DNA of 64,000 bases, taken from contig JABYQN010000001.1 in the NCBI GenBank assembly GCA_022606135.1, positions 2,356,001 through 2,420,000 on the forward strand. Reading direction: 5' to 3'. Numbering within the stretch: the first letter of the stretch is position 1; each line of letters begins with the position of its first letter. Position numbers and translations under genes: made by a program. Positions 37,854-47,682 of this stretch are shown one piece after another. A model generated the notes under the pieces. The model was not told the DNA's origin. It did no database searches and was given only the letters and a program-made list of their open reading frames with translations. The stretch is from Fomes fomentarius. Taxonomy: Eukaryota > Basidiomycota > Agaricomycetes > Polyporales > Polyporaceae.

Positions 37854-38658
37854 ATGCCTCCCTCCTATGCTCGACGCTCTTCTGGATCTTCCAGCTCACT
37901 ATCCTGCTATACAGAACCACAGTCAACCCCAGCTCATCACAGGCGAGAGTCGTCGCATGAACAACATCGAACCACCATCACTGTCACTGTTACAGAGAGA
38001 TATACAGTAGCTGCCACCACAGCTCCCCCAGAGTCACCGTCAGACTGTCTCATGCATGATCTCACACATCCTCCTGCATCTTCCTCTCAAAGTGGCAAGG
38101 CGACGTTGAGGTCCGGGATCGTCGGCGGATGTGTAGCCCTATTGGCACTCGCTATGCTCGTACTAATAATCTATCTGTGCTGGCGGCATCGGCGGAGACA
38201 AATCAACGCCTTGACACACAGACATTGTGACGGTCAGTTAACTCGCGCAATCCTCCTCGTTTTGTCATTGACGCTTCCCATCAATATTGCTAGATCGCCT
38301 GACCCCCTACGTCTACAACGTGACTGAGATGGAACTTTCGATATCACAAGCACCATCAGACCAGAGGAAATTGCCCCTTCCTTCCGCTCCCTCACCTTCG
38401 CCTTCCTGCTCAGACGTTCACAGACGCCCGCTCACTCCACCTCGTGTAACAAATCCTATCCCACATACGTCGTATGATGTGCTGTCGTGGGACCTTGACT
38501 TACCACCGGCGTATTCGTCCCTCTGTATCTCTCCATCAATTCCTCAACCGCAAGAGGCCAGGAGAAAGACATCATCGAGCGTCACCCAGAATGTGCGGGT
38601 AGGACCTGCGCGGCCGCAGCTCCGGATTGACATACCGCACTACCCAGTGGCGACATGA
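37854..38658 (+). CDS. Single-pass membrane protein, Ser/Thr-rich, with PPxY motif
   Basis: Not recognised as a named family. ATG 37854 gives MPPSYARRSSGSSSSLSCYT. The N-terminal ~95 residues are Ser/Thr/Pro-rich (TTITVTVTERYTVAATTAPP) and look O-glycosylated or disordered. One strong membrane segment (GIVGGCVALLALAMLVLIIYLCW) is followed at once by RHRRRQ, a stop-transfer signal, so the C-terminus is predicted cytosolic. One intron (GTCAGT to TTGCTAG) joins to DRLTPYVYNVTEMELS. The tail is Pro/Ser-rich with a PPAY motif (LDLPPAYSSL), a possible ligand for Rsp5-type WW domains. There is no classical cleaved signal peptide. TGA at 38656-38658. An in-frame upstream codon near 37773 could lengthen it. 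Confidence 0.7.
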
Positions 38659-39541
38659 TTCCGAATTCCATTGGCTCACCGTTTCGGCGCCGCCTATGTT
38701 ATTATCGCACTGGTCGCGGTAGATTTGTGTGTCGAATTCGTTAGTGGTTCTAAATCCTGGAGACGTATTGGAAGAACATGCATAAATCCTGTAGAACACC
38801 ATTAACACTTGTTATGCAGCCGCTGAGCAGCCACTTGAGGTTGCCGTCCCCACATTCCTTTATTGTCGCGATCTTTGGACAGTCTGCTAGATGCACATCT
38901 ATACCTACTATACCATACAATTTGGTCATAATGTTGTCCTCGTACTATAATCTCATTACTCGCATACGCGAATCAACCCGAGCTAGGACCTAGACAACGC
39001 TCTTGACTCGATCGCATTCACTATTACAGGAGCTTCGTATTCATGGGAGACTGGGGTACTTGTCGCGTCAGTTCTAGGCAGGCCCGTCCTACGGAGCCTA
39101 ACAGAGATACATGAGCCAAACGAAATATGTAGAGGTGAATGTATAAGTCACCCTGAGATGTCATCTGACCATCGATGATGGCGGGATTCCTGGATGTTCG
39201 CATTCGTGGTATGAGTTGAGAAGTCTGTGGGATACTTATATGGGCAGCCTGAGCACTACGGGTGCTCAGGATACTTGTACATGTGAGGCTCTCATACCGT
39301 AGAGTCTGTGCCGCAGTCCATGCGGGATCAGGGAATGCAAGAGTACCCAATGTCCTCTGACTCGGAGGGAAGAGATGTGTACAGGCAACAACAGGAGCAT
39401 CTTCAAGTTACTATCTAAGGGCACTGAAGAACCACTGGCAGGACTCCAGGAGACCTCTGGACTCGGACAGCCTCTGATTCAGGCCGAGGCACGAGGAGCA
39501 TTGGTCAATAGCTGGACCGTACACACGACCGCAAGTACAGA
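38659..39541. other. intergenic left of the MITE
   Basis: About 880 bp without a supported gene. Short frames on both strands show no family signature. Confidence 0.5.
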
Positions 39542-39569
39542 TCTATGGTGCGGGGCGCCTAGTCACCGC
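39542..39569 (+). repeat. left terminal inverted repeat of the MITE
   Basis: 28 nt that pair perfectly with 39956-39983. It contains GGCGCCTAG. The outermost 4 nt (TCTA) include the presumed TA target site. Confidence 0.85.
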
Positions 39570-39979
39570 CTAAATTGTGCAGTGGCAAAATCGGCGGGAG
39601 GTTCGGGCGCCTATACAAGTCTCTGAAAGATTCTCTGTATGATGGCCAGAAGTTGCTCAATAGATGTATCTTAACGTTCCCATGCTACTTTCATAACCAT
39701 ATTTTAGTTGTAGTAAGGAACATGACGGAGTCTGCTGAGACCCTTTGGCGCTTGTTGAGGCGCCTATATTCCATATAAGGAATGTGGCAAAATCGCTGAG
39801 ATGTCAGAATTTCTATTTCGGTCAATTTTTGGAAATTGAACAAACGGTCTGACAGTTTGGTTCCTCTCATGAAAAGGAGTAGATTGGTCAAGTCGATAAG
39901 GATTCTGACGAAAATAGGGCCTCTGGTAGCCGCAGAGGTTCGTTGTACAACTGAAGCGGTGACTAGGCGCCCCGCACCA
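39546..39979. mobile_element. 434-bp MITE with TA target duplication
   Basis: Non-coding element bounded by long perfect inverted repeats. The inverted identity spans 39542-39569 on the left and 39956-39983 on the right (28 nt). Element ends TGGTG...CACCA are flanked by TA on both sides (39544-39545 and 39980-39981), as in the Tc1/mariner/pogo superfamily. The palindromic flank TCTA/TAGA may be chance. Inside, GGCGCCTA recurs at 39606-39613 and 39759-39766 besides the copies in both ends. A 12-nt word GTGGCAAAATCG occurs at 39582-39593 and 39784-39795. A perfect hairpin (TCAATTT/AAATTGA) lies at 39822-39839. No transposase frame, so it would need a partner element elsewhere. Confidence 0.8.
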
Positions 39980-39983
39980 TAGA
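39956..39983 (-). repeat. right terminal inverted repeat of the MITE
   Basis: Reverse complement of 39542-39569 without mismatch, which suggests recent insertion or maintained mobility. Confidence 0.85.
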
Positions 39984-40193
39984 GAGTCCCAAAGCAGGAG
40001 AGTCTCCGAGTATTCCGAGCTTATCAGTCGAGTTGCCTGCAGTCCTTAGTGGGTAGGCCACGTGATGAGTCACAGCCATCGACGCGTCGCGCTCTCAGCG
40101 ATCGGGTCGCACCCTTGGCTTCAACCGCTACCGCAGTCCACAAGCTCCAGTCACTTCCAGTTCAGTTCATTCTGCACTTTCTTGTCAGGATTC
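39984..40193. promoter_or_regulatory. promoter region of the DUF4211 gene
   Basis: 210 bp between the MITE and the ATG at 40194. A CACGTG word is at 40060-40065. The MITE ends about 210 bp upstream of the start codon, so it may influence expression. Confidence 0.4.
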
Positions 40194-42041
40194 ATGGCCC
40201 CACGGAAAAAGACAGCAGCCACTCCGAAGAAGCTAAAGCAGAAGAAACTTGACGCATTCTTGGGTTCCAGCTCTCCAGCCGCCGCCAGTAGTACACACAA
40301 CTTGTCATCTCCGACACGTCCTACACACCGTGGTAGGAGGCAGAGACGCATCAGCAACGAACACGTAGACCCTCCGGCTGACGAGGAGGAAGGGAGTCAG
40401 AGTAGCGACCCAGGTGCGATACACTTCGAGTCGGCGAAGGTCGGGGAGGCTTCGAGCAGCGAGGACGAAGCCTACCCAGCACTGCGCCCCACCCAAGCCA
40501 GCAAACGAAAGAAGCACCAGCAAAGGGCTCACAGCGAGGACTCGTTGTCCGCTATACCCTCAGACAGCGATGAACAAGACCACGAAGTATTCGTGCGCAA
40601 GGGGAAGAGAGCTGTCAAGAAGACCTCCACGGTACTTGTCTCGGACGAGGAGGAGGAAGCGCGCCCAGTAAAAAGGCGCAAACTCGTGAAGGGAGAGAGA
40701 CCTCAGACGCCGGAAGACGATGAAGCGGACCTTCTGAAAGAGGTAGATGAAGAAAGTACGTCCCTCCTGAGTTGCCTCTCTCCCTGCACTGCACCCTAAG
40801 CAAGGCATAATACAGGAATCATCGAGTCACGGCTTCGGACACGAGACAAGAGGTCTGCCTTCCAGAAGAACCTCGAGAAGCTGAAACGTACGCATGGTCA
40901 ACTACAGTGGCTAATCGACTCGGACTCATACTATATACAGGCCGGAAACGAGGGCAGGCTCAACCGGAGTCCTCTGCTGAGGAGGACGAGGACGGGGATG
41001 ATGACGCAGTACCTTTTGCTCATGCACGACCTGATGACCGGACTGTTGCTCACGAAGCCGAAGAGGATGACGAAGGAGAAGAAGGCTTTATTGTAGAGGA
41101 CGACGAGCAGGCCGTGGAGTTACCCGCCGAGTTCAGCATGAATACATACCAGGATCTCCTGCATCACTTTAAGATCGTCTGCCAGCTCTTCGTTCACATG
41201 GCCGTCCACGATGCAGACGAACGTGAAGAGGCCGCAACAAGACTTCAAAACAGTGAGCAAACACGCTTGCGCTCGATTTGCGCTGCTTAGAACCTCTCCT
41301 CTGCAGATCAGTACTTCGAAGTCCCGTTGAAGATCACGCGACGGAAATTGTCGGGAATGCGAGACTCCCTTGTCGCAGGTTCCACATGGAAGCCGCAATT
41401 CCGCAAGGCACTGGACAAGTACCCGACCTTTGAGCTGTACAATCTTGAGTTCACGGTCTTGGGCTGTGATGCTTGCCACCTTGGAGGTCGCAAGTCGACC
41501 TTGCAAGGAAGGCTCAGCGGGAGTCCATACGACCCGCTGACTTACGAGGTACGACGTGCCATTCTGCACATGAACCGTGAACTTCGACTTATTTCGACCT
41601 TTCAGACGGCAGCAGATAGCGAATCTGAGGACTCGGACGGTGAGAAGTCCACCAAGTTGAAACAGTTCGACCTCGGTCGTTTCTGCGCGAAGCGGACCCG
41701 CACATACCATCGGTTTACGCACTGGGAGGTCAGTGTAGACTCTTGAGATGTTGCATTTCTCGTCTAATTATTGGCTGTGATATTAGTATCATCTCTTCCA
41801 CGCCTTGCGTGACGAAGTGGAAGCCTTACAAGCCAGCCGCGAGGGCGGTGGTTACGTGCAAGTCGCCTACGTCAACGGGAAGGAACCTCCCGAAGACCTC
41901 AAAGACGCAGACGCGATCATGGACTGGTTGGATCAGAGGCAGATTATCGCCATTCAATGGCAGGAGATCAAAACAATGATGGAGAGCGCGAGGCATCTGG
42001 AAGTCAAAGTGGGGCGTGGAGGCGAGATGGATTCCGACTAA
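40194..42041 (+). CDS. DUF4211-domain nuclear protein
   Basis: Fungal nuclear protein of unknown role. ATG 40194 gives MAPRKKTAATPKKLKQKKLD. QKKLDAFL (about residues 16-23) resembles a PIP box (Qxx-h-xx-aromatic) for PCNA, though the last aromatic is replaced by Leu. A long acidic/basic disordered part follows (SDEEEEARPVKRRKLVKG, SAEEDEDGDDD). After several introns the conserved C-terminal DUF4211-type region reads FIVEDDEQAVELPAEFSM, DLLHHFKIVCQLFVHMAVHD, STWKPQFRKALDKYPTF and LGCDACHLGGRKSTLQGRL, with a CxxC. It ends HLEVKVGRGGEMDSD and TAA at 42039-42041. The DUF assignment is by remembered family pattern. Confidence 0.82.
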
Positions 42042-42147
42042 CGATGGCGCAGCAGCCGCGAAGTGTACGATTGCTGTGTATTACGCACCTTGATCTTTCT
42101 TGCTGCAGCAGTTGTGTCCTTATAAGAGTTCCTCAAGATGGGCAGTA

Positions 42148-43463
42148 TCATTGTCGCATGCCCAAACCGAAATTTGCTACCAAGTTTTCCCCAACCTCGT
42201 CGCTCAAGAGATCCTTCACACCTGCTTCTTGCTCGACAGCCCATTCGTAGGCCTCGAGCAACACAACGTCCGACAGCGGGACAAACTGGGCTGCGAGCAC
42301 CTTGATGATGTTACTGACACGCGAAATCGCCGCGCGCGTATCGTCGTCAATGTCCTATATATTGCGTTCTGTGTGAGATACGGGAGGGACGTGTAGAAGA
42401 TTGCATGAGCCACACTCACGTCGTTCTTGTTTGAGTAGACAGCCTCTGAGTCAAAACCTTCCTCGCCCTCTTGCTCGTTCTGCTTGACGTGCTTGCTGAC
42501 CCAGATATAGCCGTTCAGGCCAAGGATCAGATCTACGCCACACGGCAGCGAGACGAAGTGTGACTTCAGACGGCGGATGAGAATGGGCGGTACAGTAACT
42601 AGCTGCCCGTTTCGCAGCTGAGACAAAATCATCAGCAGAGGCACAGAGTACATCACTAGACAGACACACCTTCCCGTACCTCAGCGAACGTGTATGCAGG
42701 GACATCGCGCCGTCGGCGAAGAAAGCCTGCACTTCCGCGACCAGGAGGTCGCCTTCTTCGAAGAATGTACGCATTTGGAGCTCGTCGGCCTCAACTTTCC
42801 GCCGCTGGCATGGATTTGGATTGATTATGATAGTGTTTGTCACTATATGCGCCTTCAAACACGTACCTGTACTCCGCCGGGAAGGTTGACGGACGAGAGC
42901 ATCAGGACGGCGTCCTGCCGTGAGTTCGCGTCCACTTTCCATCGGCGTGGTTGCACCTATACAACGTCGATGATCATGTTGTTGGATTTGTTGAATTAAT
43001 GAGCAGTTGGTGCGCACCTCCGTAATACGTCCCACCACGAGATCACCGACCTCGGGATTGTATCTGACAGAGTCCCTCATGAATATTCGACAAAGAGAAG
43101 GTTCGACAAGTATACCTGCTGCGTACCGCACGGACTGTGATCAGCTTGTTCACGCGTTCTACCGTCCCCGCTACGGACGCTATAACTTCCTCATTGTCGA
43201 CATACGTCCCATGTCCACTGCGGAGGACCGAGAGTGTAAGCTCTGCCTCGCGTGCACCTGAGGTCAAAGAGACTGGCATACCGCATGAACACATGAGACG
43301 AGGTGATTGAATCTCCGGGAACCGTCAAGCGCTGTACACCCTCCTCAAAGTCATCCTCGTCCAGATCCATGTGGATGTCATCCTCGACGTCTGGGTGGTG
43401 TCGTGTGGTGCCGTAGCTTCCAGACGCGTCGGAAGTCGCAGGGAAGGACGCGAAAGATATCAT
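42148..43463 (-). CDS. RRP4: RNA exosome cap subunit Rrp4
   Basis: S1/KH cap protein of the nine-subunit exosome core, acting in rRNA processing and RNA decay in nucleus and cytoplasm. ATG at 43461-43463 opens MISFASFPATSDASGSYGTT, then VQRLTVPGDSITSSHVFMR. After an intron come GHGTYVDNEEVIASVAGTV and the S1 domain (YNPEVGDLVVGRITEV, RRWKVDANSRQDAVLMLS, SSVNLPGGVQRRK). The KH domain carries the GxNG motif in LILGLNGYIWVSKH. C-terminal helix VLLEAYEWAVEQEAGVKDLL and tail ENLVANFGLGMRQ precede TGA at 42148-42150. About 330 residues over several introns, family-typical. It is convergent with the DUF4211 gene (106 bp) and divergent from TAF13 (200 bp). Confidence 0.95.
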
Positions 43464-43663
43464 GGCGGAGCAAGCGACAAAGATTGTCCAGTAGAGGGCC
43501 CTTGCTGTCGATGTGAGTGATTTTTGGAAGGGTCCCGGAGACTGGTCCAGGGAGGACTCGGATAGATCTGGATCTGCGCCACAACACCGACGCGCGCTTA
43601 CGCGACACCGGGTCGCTTCCCGACTGCATCTCTCTTGCTACTGACCACCAACCATTCATCATC
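43464..43663. promoter_or_regulatory. shared promoter of RRP4 and TAF13
   Basis: 200 bp between divergent start codons. Both promoters must lie here. No TATA box is obvious. Confidence 0.5.
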
Positions 43664-44526
43664 ATGTCGCACTATCCAAACCCGTACTCGACGACTGGCA
43701 CAACATACCCGTACACTGGATACCATCCTCAGACCTCTGGCGCGTACGCACACCCGCAATCCTCAGGAGCCTACCCGACTGCGCAGTACCAACCATATGC
43801 ACCTCCGACCGCGGTGACGAGCTACGGGACCTGGCCGTATGGCTACAGCTACTATCCTCAACAGCAGCAGGCGCATACATCTGTCACAACTGCTCCAAAA
43901 CCCGCCACGTCTTCTACATCCACCACTACCACCAGCGCGCAGACCACGACAACCCCTGCGCCAATAACTGCTGCCCCTGCCGTTGCATCGACTGTCCCAG
44001 CACGATCAACTGTGCAGTCGACGTACACCTTTACCCCCTACAACAGGGACTCTACTGCGTACGGTCGGAGTGGGCGGAAGGGCTCGAATTACAGGGGGCT
44101 GTTTACGAAAGAACGCGAGTAGTCTTCTCTCTTTCCTAAGTGTTGTCCTTACTCGAGTCATGCTCGCAGTGAGAAACCTGATGTATGGCTTTGGAGACGA
44201 CCGCAATCCGGCAAATGACACTGTGAATGTGATGGAGGAGATCCTCATTGAGTACATCGTGGATGTGGTATGTCCATTCTGCTCCGGTTCTCTAACGTCA
44301 ATGTTTCTTCTATTTACGCGGTGTCATCTTGTAGGTTCAGACCGCGTCAGGGGGTGGTAAGAAGTCCCGTCTGTCTGTTGAGGATTTGCGTCGTGCATTG
44401 TCCCGATCCGCAGATTCAAAGAAGCTGGCACGTATGGAGGAGCTGTTGTTCATGCAGGAAGATATCAAACGGGCTCGCGCGGAGTTCGACGAGCCCGACA
44501 TGCATCCTGCTGGTTCGAATATGTGA
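43664..44526 (+). CDS. TAF13: TFIID subunit TAF13 with Tyr/Pro/Gln-rich N-terminal extension
   Basis: Histone-fold subunit of TFIID (pairs with TAF11) needed for RNA polymerase II initiation. ATG 43664 gives MSHYPNPYSTTGTTYPYTGY, the start of a ~150-residue low-complexity segment rich in Tyr, Pro, Thr and Gln, ending GSNYRGLFTKERE. An intron (44119-44173, GTAGTC to GTGAG) joins in frame to NLMYGFGDDRNPANDTVNVM, the first histone-fold helix. The next exon junction (GTATGT to TTGTAG) gives IVDVVQTASGGGKKSRL, then VEDLRRALSRSADSKKLARM and LLFMQEDIKRARAEFDEPD. TGA at 44524-44526. Human TAF13 is about 124 residues, so the extension more than doubles the protein. The acceptor of the first intron is the least certain join. 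Confidence 0.9.
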
Positions 44527-44702
44527 CACGCTTTTGGTAGACTTCTGGTGTATCTTAGAATGTGTGTATTAGTAGTGCCCGTAATCGACGACGATTGGGA
44601 CCCAAGCATGAGCTCGAACATCTAGGCGGAGCGGTGTCCCTGCGTCGCTTTCCCTGACTGCTCTGATTGGGGATAAAGTATATTTTGCTAAGAATGACTG
44701 GC

Positions 44703-45414
44703 TCATTCCTGCATGGCGTCGCCACCTTCCTCATCATTCTCTCCAGCGCCATCTTTGGATTCCTCGCCTACTGACTGTGCACGCAGTGCAGCACCTTGAA
44801 AGACACCTTGAAAGAGCTTGGATCAGTCCATGAACATGTGAACCAGCTCCTAGAGTACCCACCACCACTCTGTGCCAGCGGTTTTGCGTGTTTGCGTAGC
44901 CAGTCTTCGGACTCCCAGACTGCAAGAAAGAACTGTGGTCAGGGCCGCGGAAGAATGCTGGGAATTCCTGGCACTTAGCACTGACTCGCTCTGTTTCCAG
45001 CGGCTTGGGTCGGACCCTTCATTGGCCTTGCCAGATTTACTCTTAGCACACGACTGTTCAGTTCATTCAGGTCCATGTTGTCGATGGCATCCTGAGCATC
45101 AGCTGGCGATGCATACGTCACGAAGGCGAACCCTCGGTGCTTCGTCTCTGCAAGCACATGTGGACGTCAATATATATTTAGTTTGTGGACAGAGCAGAAA
45201 ACGCGTACCATTTGGATTGGAGGGATTGGATGGTGCCGACGGCAGCTGAACTTCAATTATATCGCCTGGACATGTGAGGTGAGCGACTATGCGATAAAAT
45301 AGAGACGTGACACACACCGAAGGTGGCGAAGTTCTCGAGGAGGACGGTCTCATCGACGTCGTCGCCGATTCCCCCGACGAAGACAGTTTTCTTGGACTTG
45401 GTGCCTTCCTCCAT
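44703..45414 (-). CDS. RRM protein related to the RNA-binding half of cyclophilin E
   Basis: ATG at 45412-45414 gives MEEGTKSKKTVFVGGIGDD, with RNP2 (VFVGGI). After an intron, IIEVQLPSAPSNPSNPN leads to RNP1 in KHRGFAFVTYASPADAQDAI, then LNELNSRVLRVNLARPMKG. This matches the RRM of cyclophilin E (PPIE/Cyp33), which in animals sits with spliceosomes. No peptidyl-prolyl isomerase domain follows: a last intron (GTCAGT to TTGCAG) leads to IWESEDWLRKHAKP and an acidic tail, TGA at 44703-44705. About 150-160 residues. An upstream in-frame extension to 45576 exists but looks like leader sequence. It is convergent with TAF13. Confidence 0.86.
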
Positions 45415-46262
45415 TGGGTGTATGTGGTTCAAACACTGTTCATGGTCGAGGGTAGGCTTGCCGAGGTTCTCACGCGTGTGACGCTGCTTGTGGACGAGCG
45501 TTTGGCCCCAGCTGAGGCCTGCACACACGGTTCGCCCTTGGGAACAATTCTGCAGCTTTCGTCCATCCGTGCTCATGTATGTTTCTCCGCCGTCCGCGTG
45601 CGCCCAATGCTATGCGCCCTCTCGTCTCCTCCTCGAGCCTATCCCCGAAATGGCACAGAACTCTCTCGCTCTCGCTCTCGGCGTACTCGTCAGGACGACA
45701 GTGCGTGGTCTGTGTGAGTCGGCTTCCTTCTTGTGGTACCAGCTTGTGCAGCTGGCGTCCAACGCGCCCGACACGACACCAACGTCGCCGTGCCCCGGTA
45801 GGATTCTCTTCTTGCACGGTCATTCACCCTTCATCATATTCTCCCTTCGCGTGACCTTCATTCCGTCCTCGGCCACATTCCACCGCTCCTTATCAGGTAT
45901 ATCTTTCGTATGCATTTGCCGTGCCGCAAAACCGCGTACCAGTACAGGTCGACGTGTGCGATGGTCGCGCTACGAACATGCCATCTTGATACAACTACCT
46001 GACAGCTTCTCTCCGTCGCGATGTCCAGGCCGACGCCAGATACGTATAGCTTGCCCATTTTCGGCCTTTCATTATGCCTCTATACTCGCATTGCCCCTCG
46101 CTGGCTCGAGCGGGTGTGTTATCATCGCGTTCTCCTTTTCGAGCCTATTGTTCCCTGTCCGAACAGGCTTATAGCCCAACATCAACCGAAGGGCGCCGTC
46201 CCATAAAGCGAGCCGGTGCGTTGACTCATCCTACTGAACTTGGCCGTGCATGCCTGTGATCT
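45415..46262. other. intergenic between divergent RRM and kinase-like genes; one doubtful frame
   Basis: About 850 bp. A + strand frame runs 45488-46174, with an ATG at 45650 (MAQNSLALALGVLVRTTVRG). It has no recognisable domain, and C/T-rich composition suggests promoter or leader DNA. I do not call it a gene, but a short transcript cannot be excluded. Confidence 0.4.
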
Positions 46263-47522
46263 ATGGCGATGGTCTCCTCTTCCTCGCGCACTCGTCGTCC
46301 CCCTCCCCATGAGCCTCCCAGCCCTAGTGACGATGACAGTGACGACAACGCGTCATACACGTCGCAATCCTCGCTTGACGAGGACGACGTCAATCGCCGC
46401 ATGACCCCGAACTGGTGCGCATACCGGACTATCATAGAAGCGCGCGGTTTCCGACTCGACACACGCAAAGACGTCAAACAATGGTACCAGGAATACTGGG
46501 CACTGCAGGCTTCCCAAGGCCGCGCGATAACGAAAGAGCTCCCTGGCTACTTACGGGCATGCCGCGGACAGGACGAGAATGAGTTGTGTAGAGATGACGG
46601 CCTGGTGAGTGCGTCCTTGCCTTCCGATCCTCCTGGGACGAGTACTGACCCGCATCTCAATTAGCCAGATCGTCTGTTTCGTGGAACCCAATGTGCTACC
46701 GGTTCGAAGGTGGTAATCAAGGCGGTCCACTTATATAGCCGGGAGTACGATATCATACGATATCTGTCTTGCCCATCTATTCGAAATCATCCAATGAACC
46801 ACTGCATTCGTGAGTACTCAAGATAGCCATATTCTCACTGCTGGTCGTGTGTTCTCACACACTCTAGCCGTCCTCGATCTCATCGAGCTCCCTAGGGACC
46901 AACTTGTGTTTATCGTCATGGAAGAATGGGCAGCGCATGTCGCCTCTGAGCTGCCTTCAAGTCTTCGTCAGTTTATAATTGCGTTACGACAGTGTATAGA
47001 AGTGAGTTTGCTTGAATATCTATACAATGATCTCTTACTGAACCATTTCAAGCATATTGCCTTTATGCACGCCCACAACATCGCTCATCTAGACATCTCA
47101 TTGCGTAACTTCGTTACTGACGGCAAAGGCCGCTGTGCATGCATCGACTACGAGCTCAGTTCTCGATACGACAACGTCGCGAACCCCCGAGTCCGTGGTT
47201 GTCGAAGAAACGAGGTCCCTCCAGAACTAGAACGAGGCGAGTCGAGCGATCCATTCAAGGTCGATATATTTGCTTTGGGCATGTTGATTATCAAGTCCAT
47301 GGAGGTGCGACACAGACCACATGGTTTATGCTCTGCTGCTCACGCTTTGTGCTACAGCTTACCGATCATGCCGTTCCAGAGTTATACCCGCTTGCGAAGC
47401 AGATGATTAGCGGTCGGTTTGAGCATCGACCCACTGCTCGCCAAGTACTGTTCGTTTTCGATGCTGCTGTCTCAGTTATCCATCATGTCAAGACCCCTTC
47501 TGCTACTTCTAGCCATACATAA
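46263..47522 (+). CDS. Protein-kinase-like protein with altered DFG motif
   Basis: ATG 46263 opens MAMVSSSSRTRRPPPHEPPS, then a linker ending WYQEYWALQASQGRAI. An intron joins to a kinase-like fold. VVIKAVHLYSREYDIIRYL supplies the VAIK-type Lys and helix C Glu. LVFIVMEEWA is the hinge. HIAHLDISLRNFVTD is the catalytic loop, with HLD in place of HRD and Asp and Asn kept. CIDYELSSRY takes the DFG place as DYE. PPELERGESSDPFKVDIFAL is the activation/APE-F helix region. The last intron (GTGCGA to CAGAG) gives MELYPLAKQMISGRFEHRP and TAA at 47520-47522. A Gly-rich loop is not evident. Families of this type are common in Agaricomycetes; activity is uncertain. Confidence 0.78.
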
Positions 47523-47682
47523 TACCATTTGCTGTAGTGACTATGTATTCTACACACGATCGTAATCTCAGGCTCTCAGGATTCCATCTCCGTCGATTCC
47601 AAATGCCACATGCTCCGTGCTGAAAGTGTCGTCAATATAGATAAACACCAGAATGATGTGTGCAACACAAAGATTGTGTAGG

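Noticed and set aside
45488..46174. 228-codon + strand frame near 45650
   Set aside because: No domain, biased composition, lies between two divergent genes; kept only as an intergenic note.
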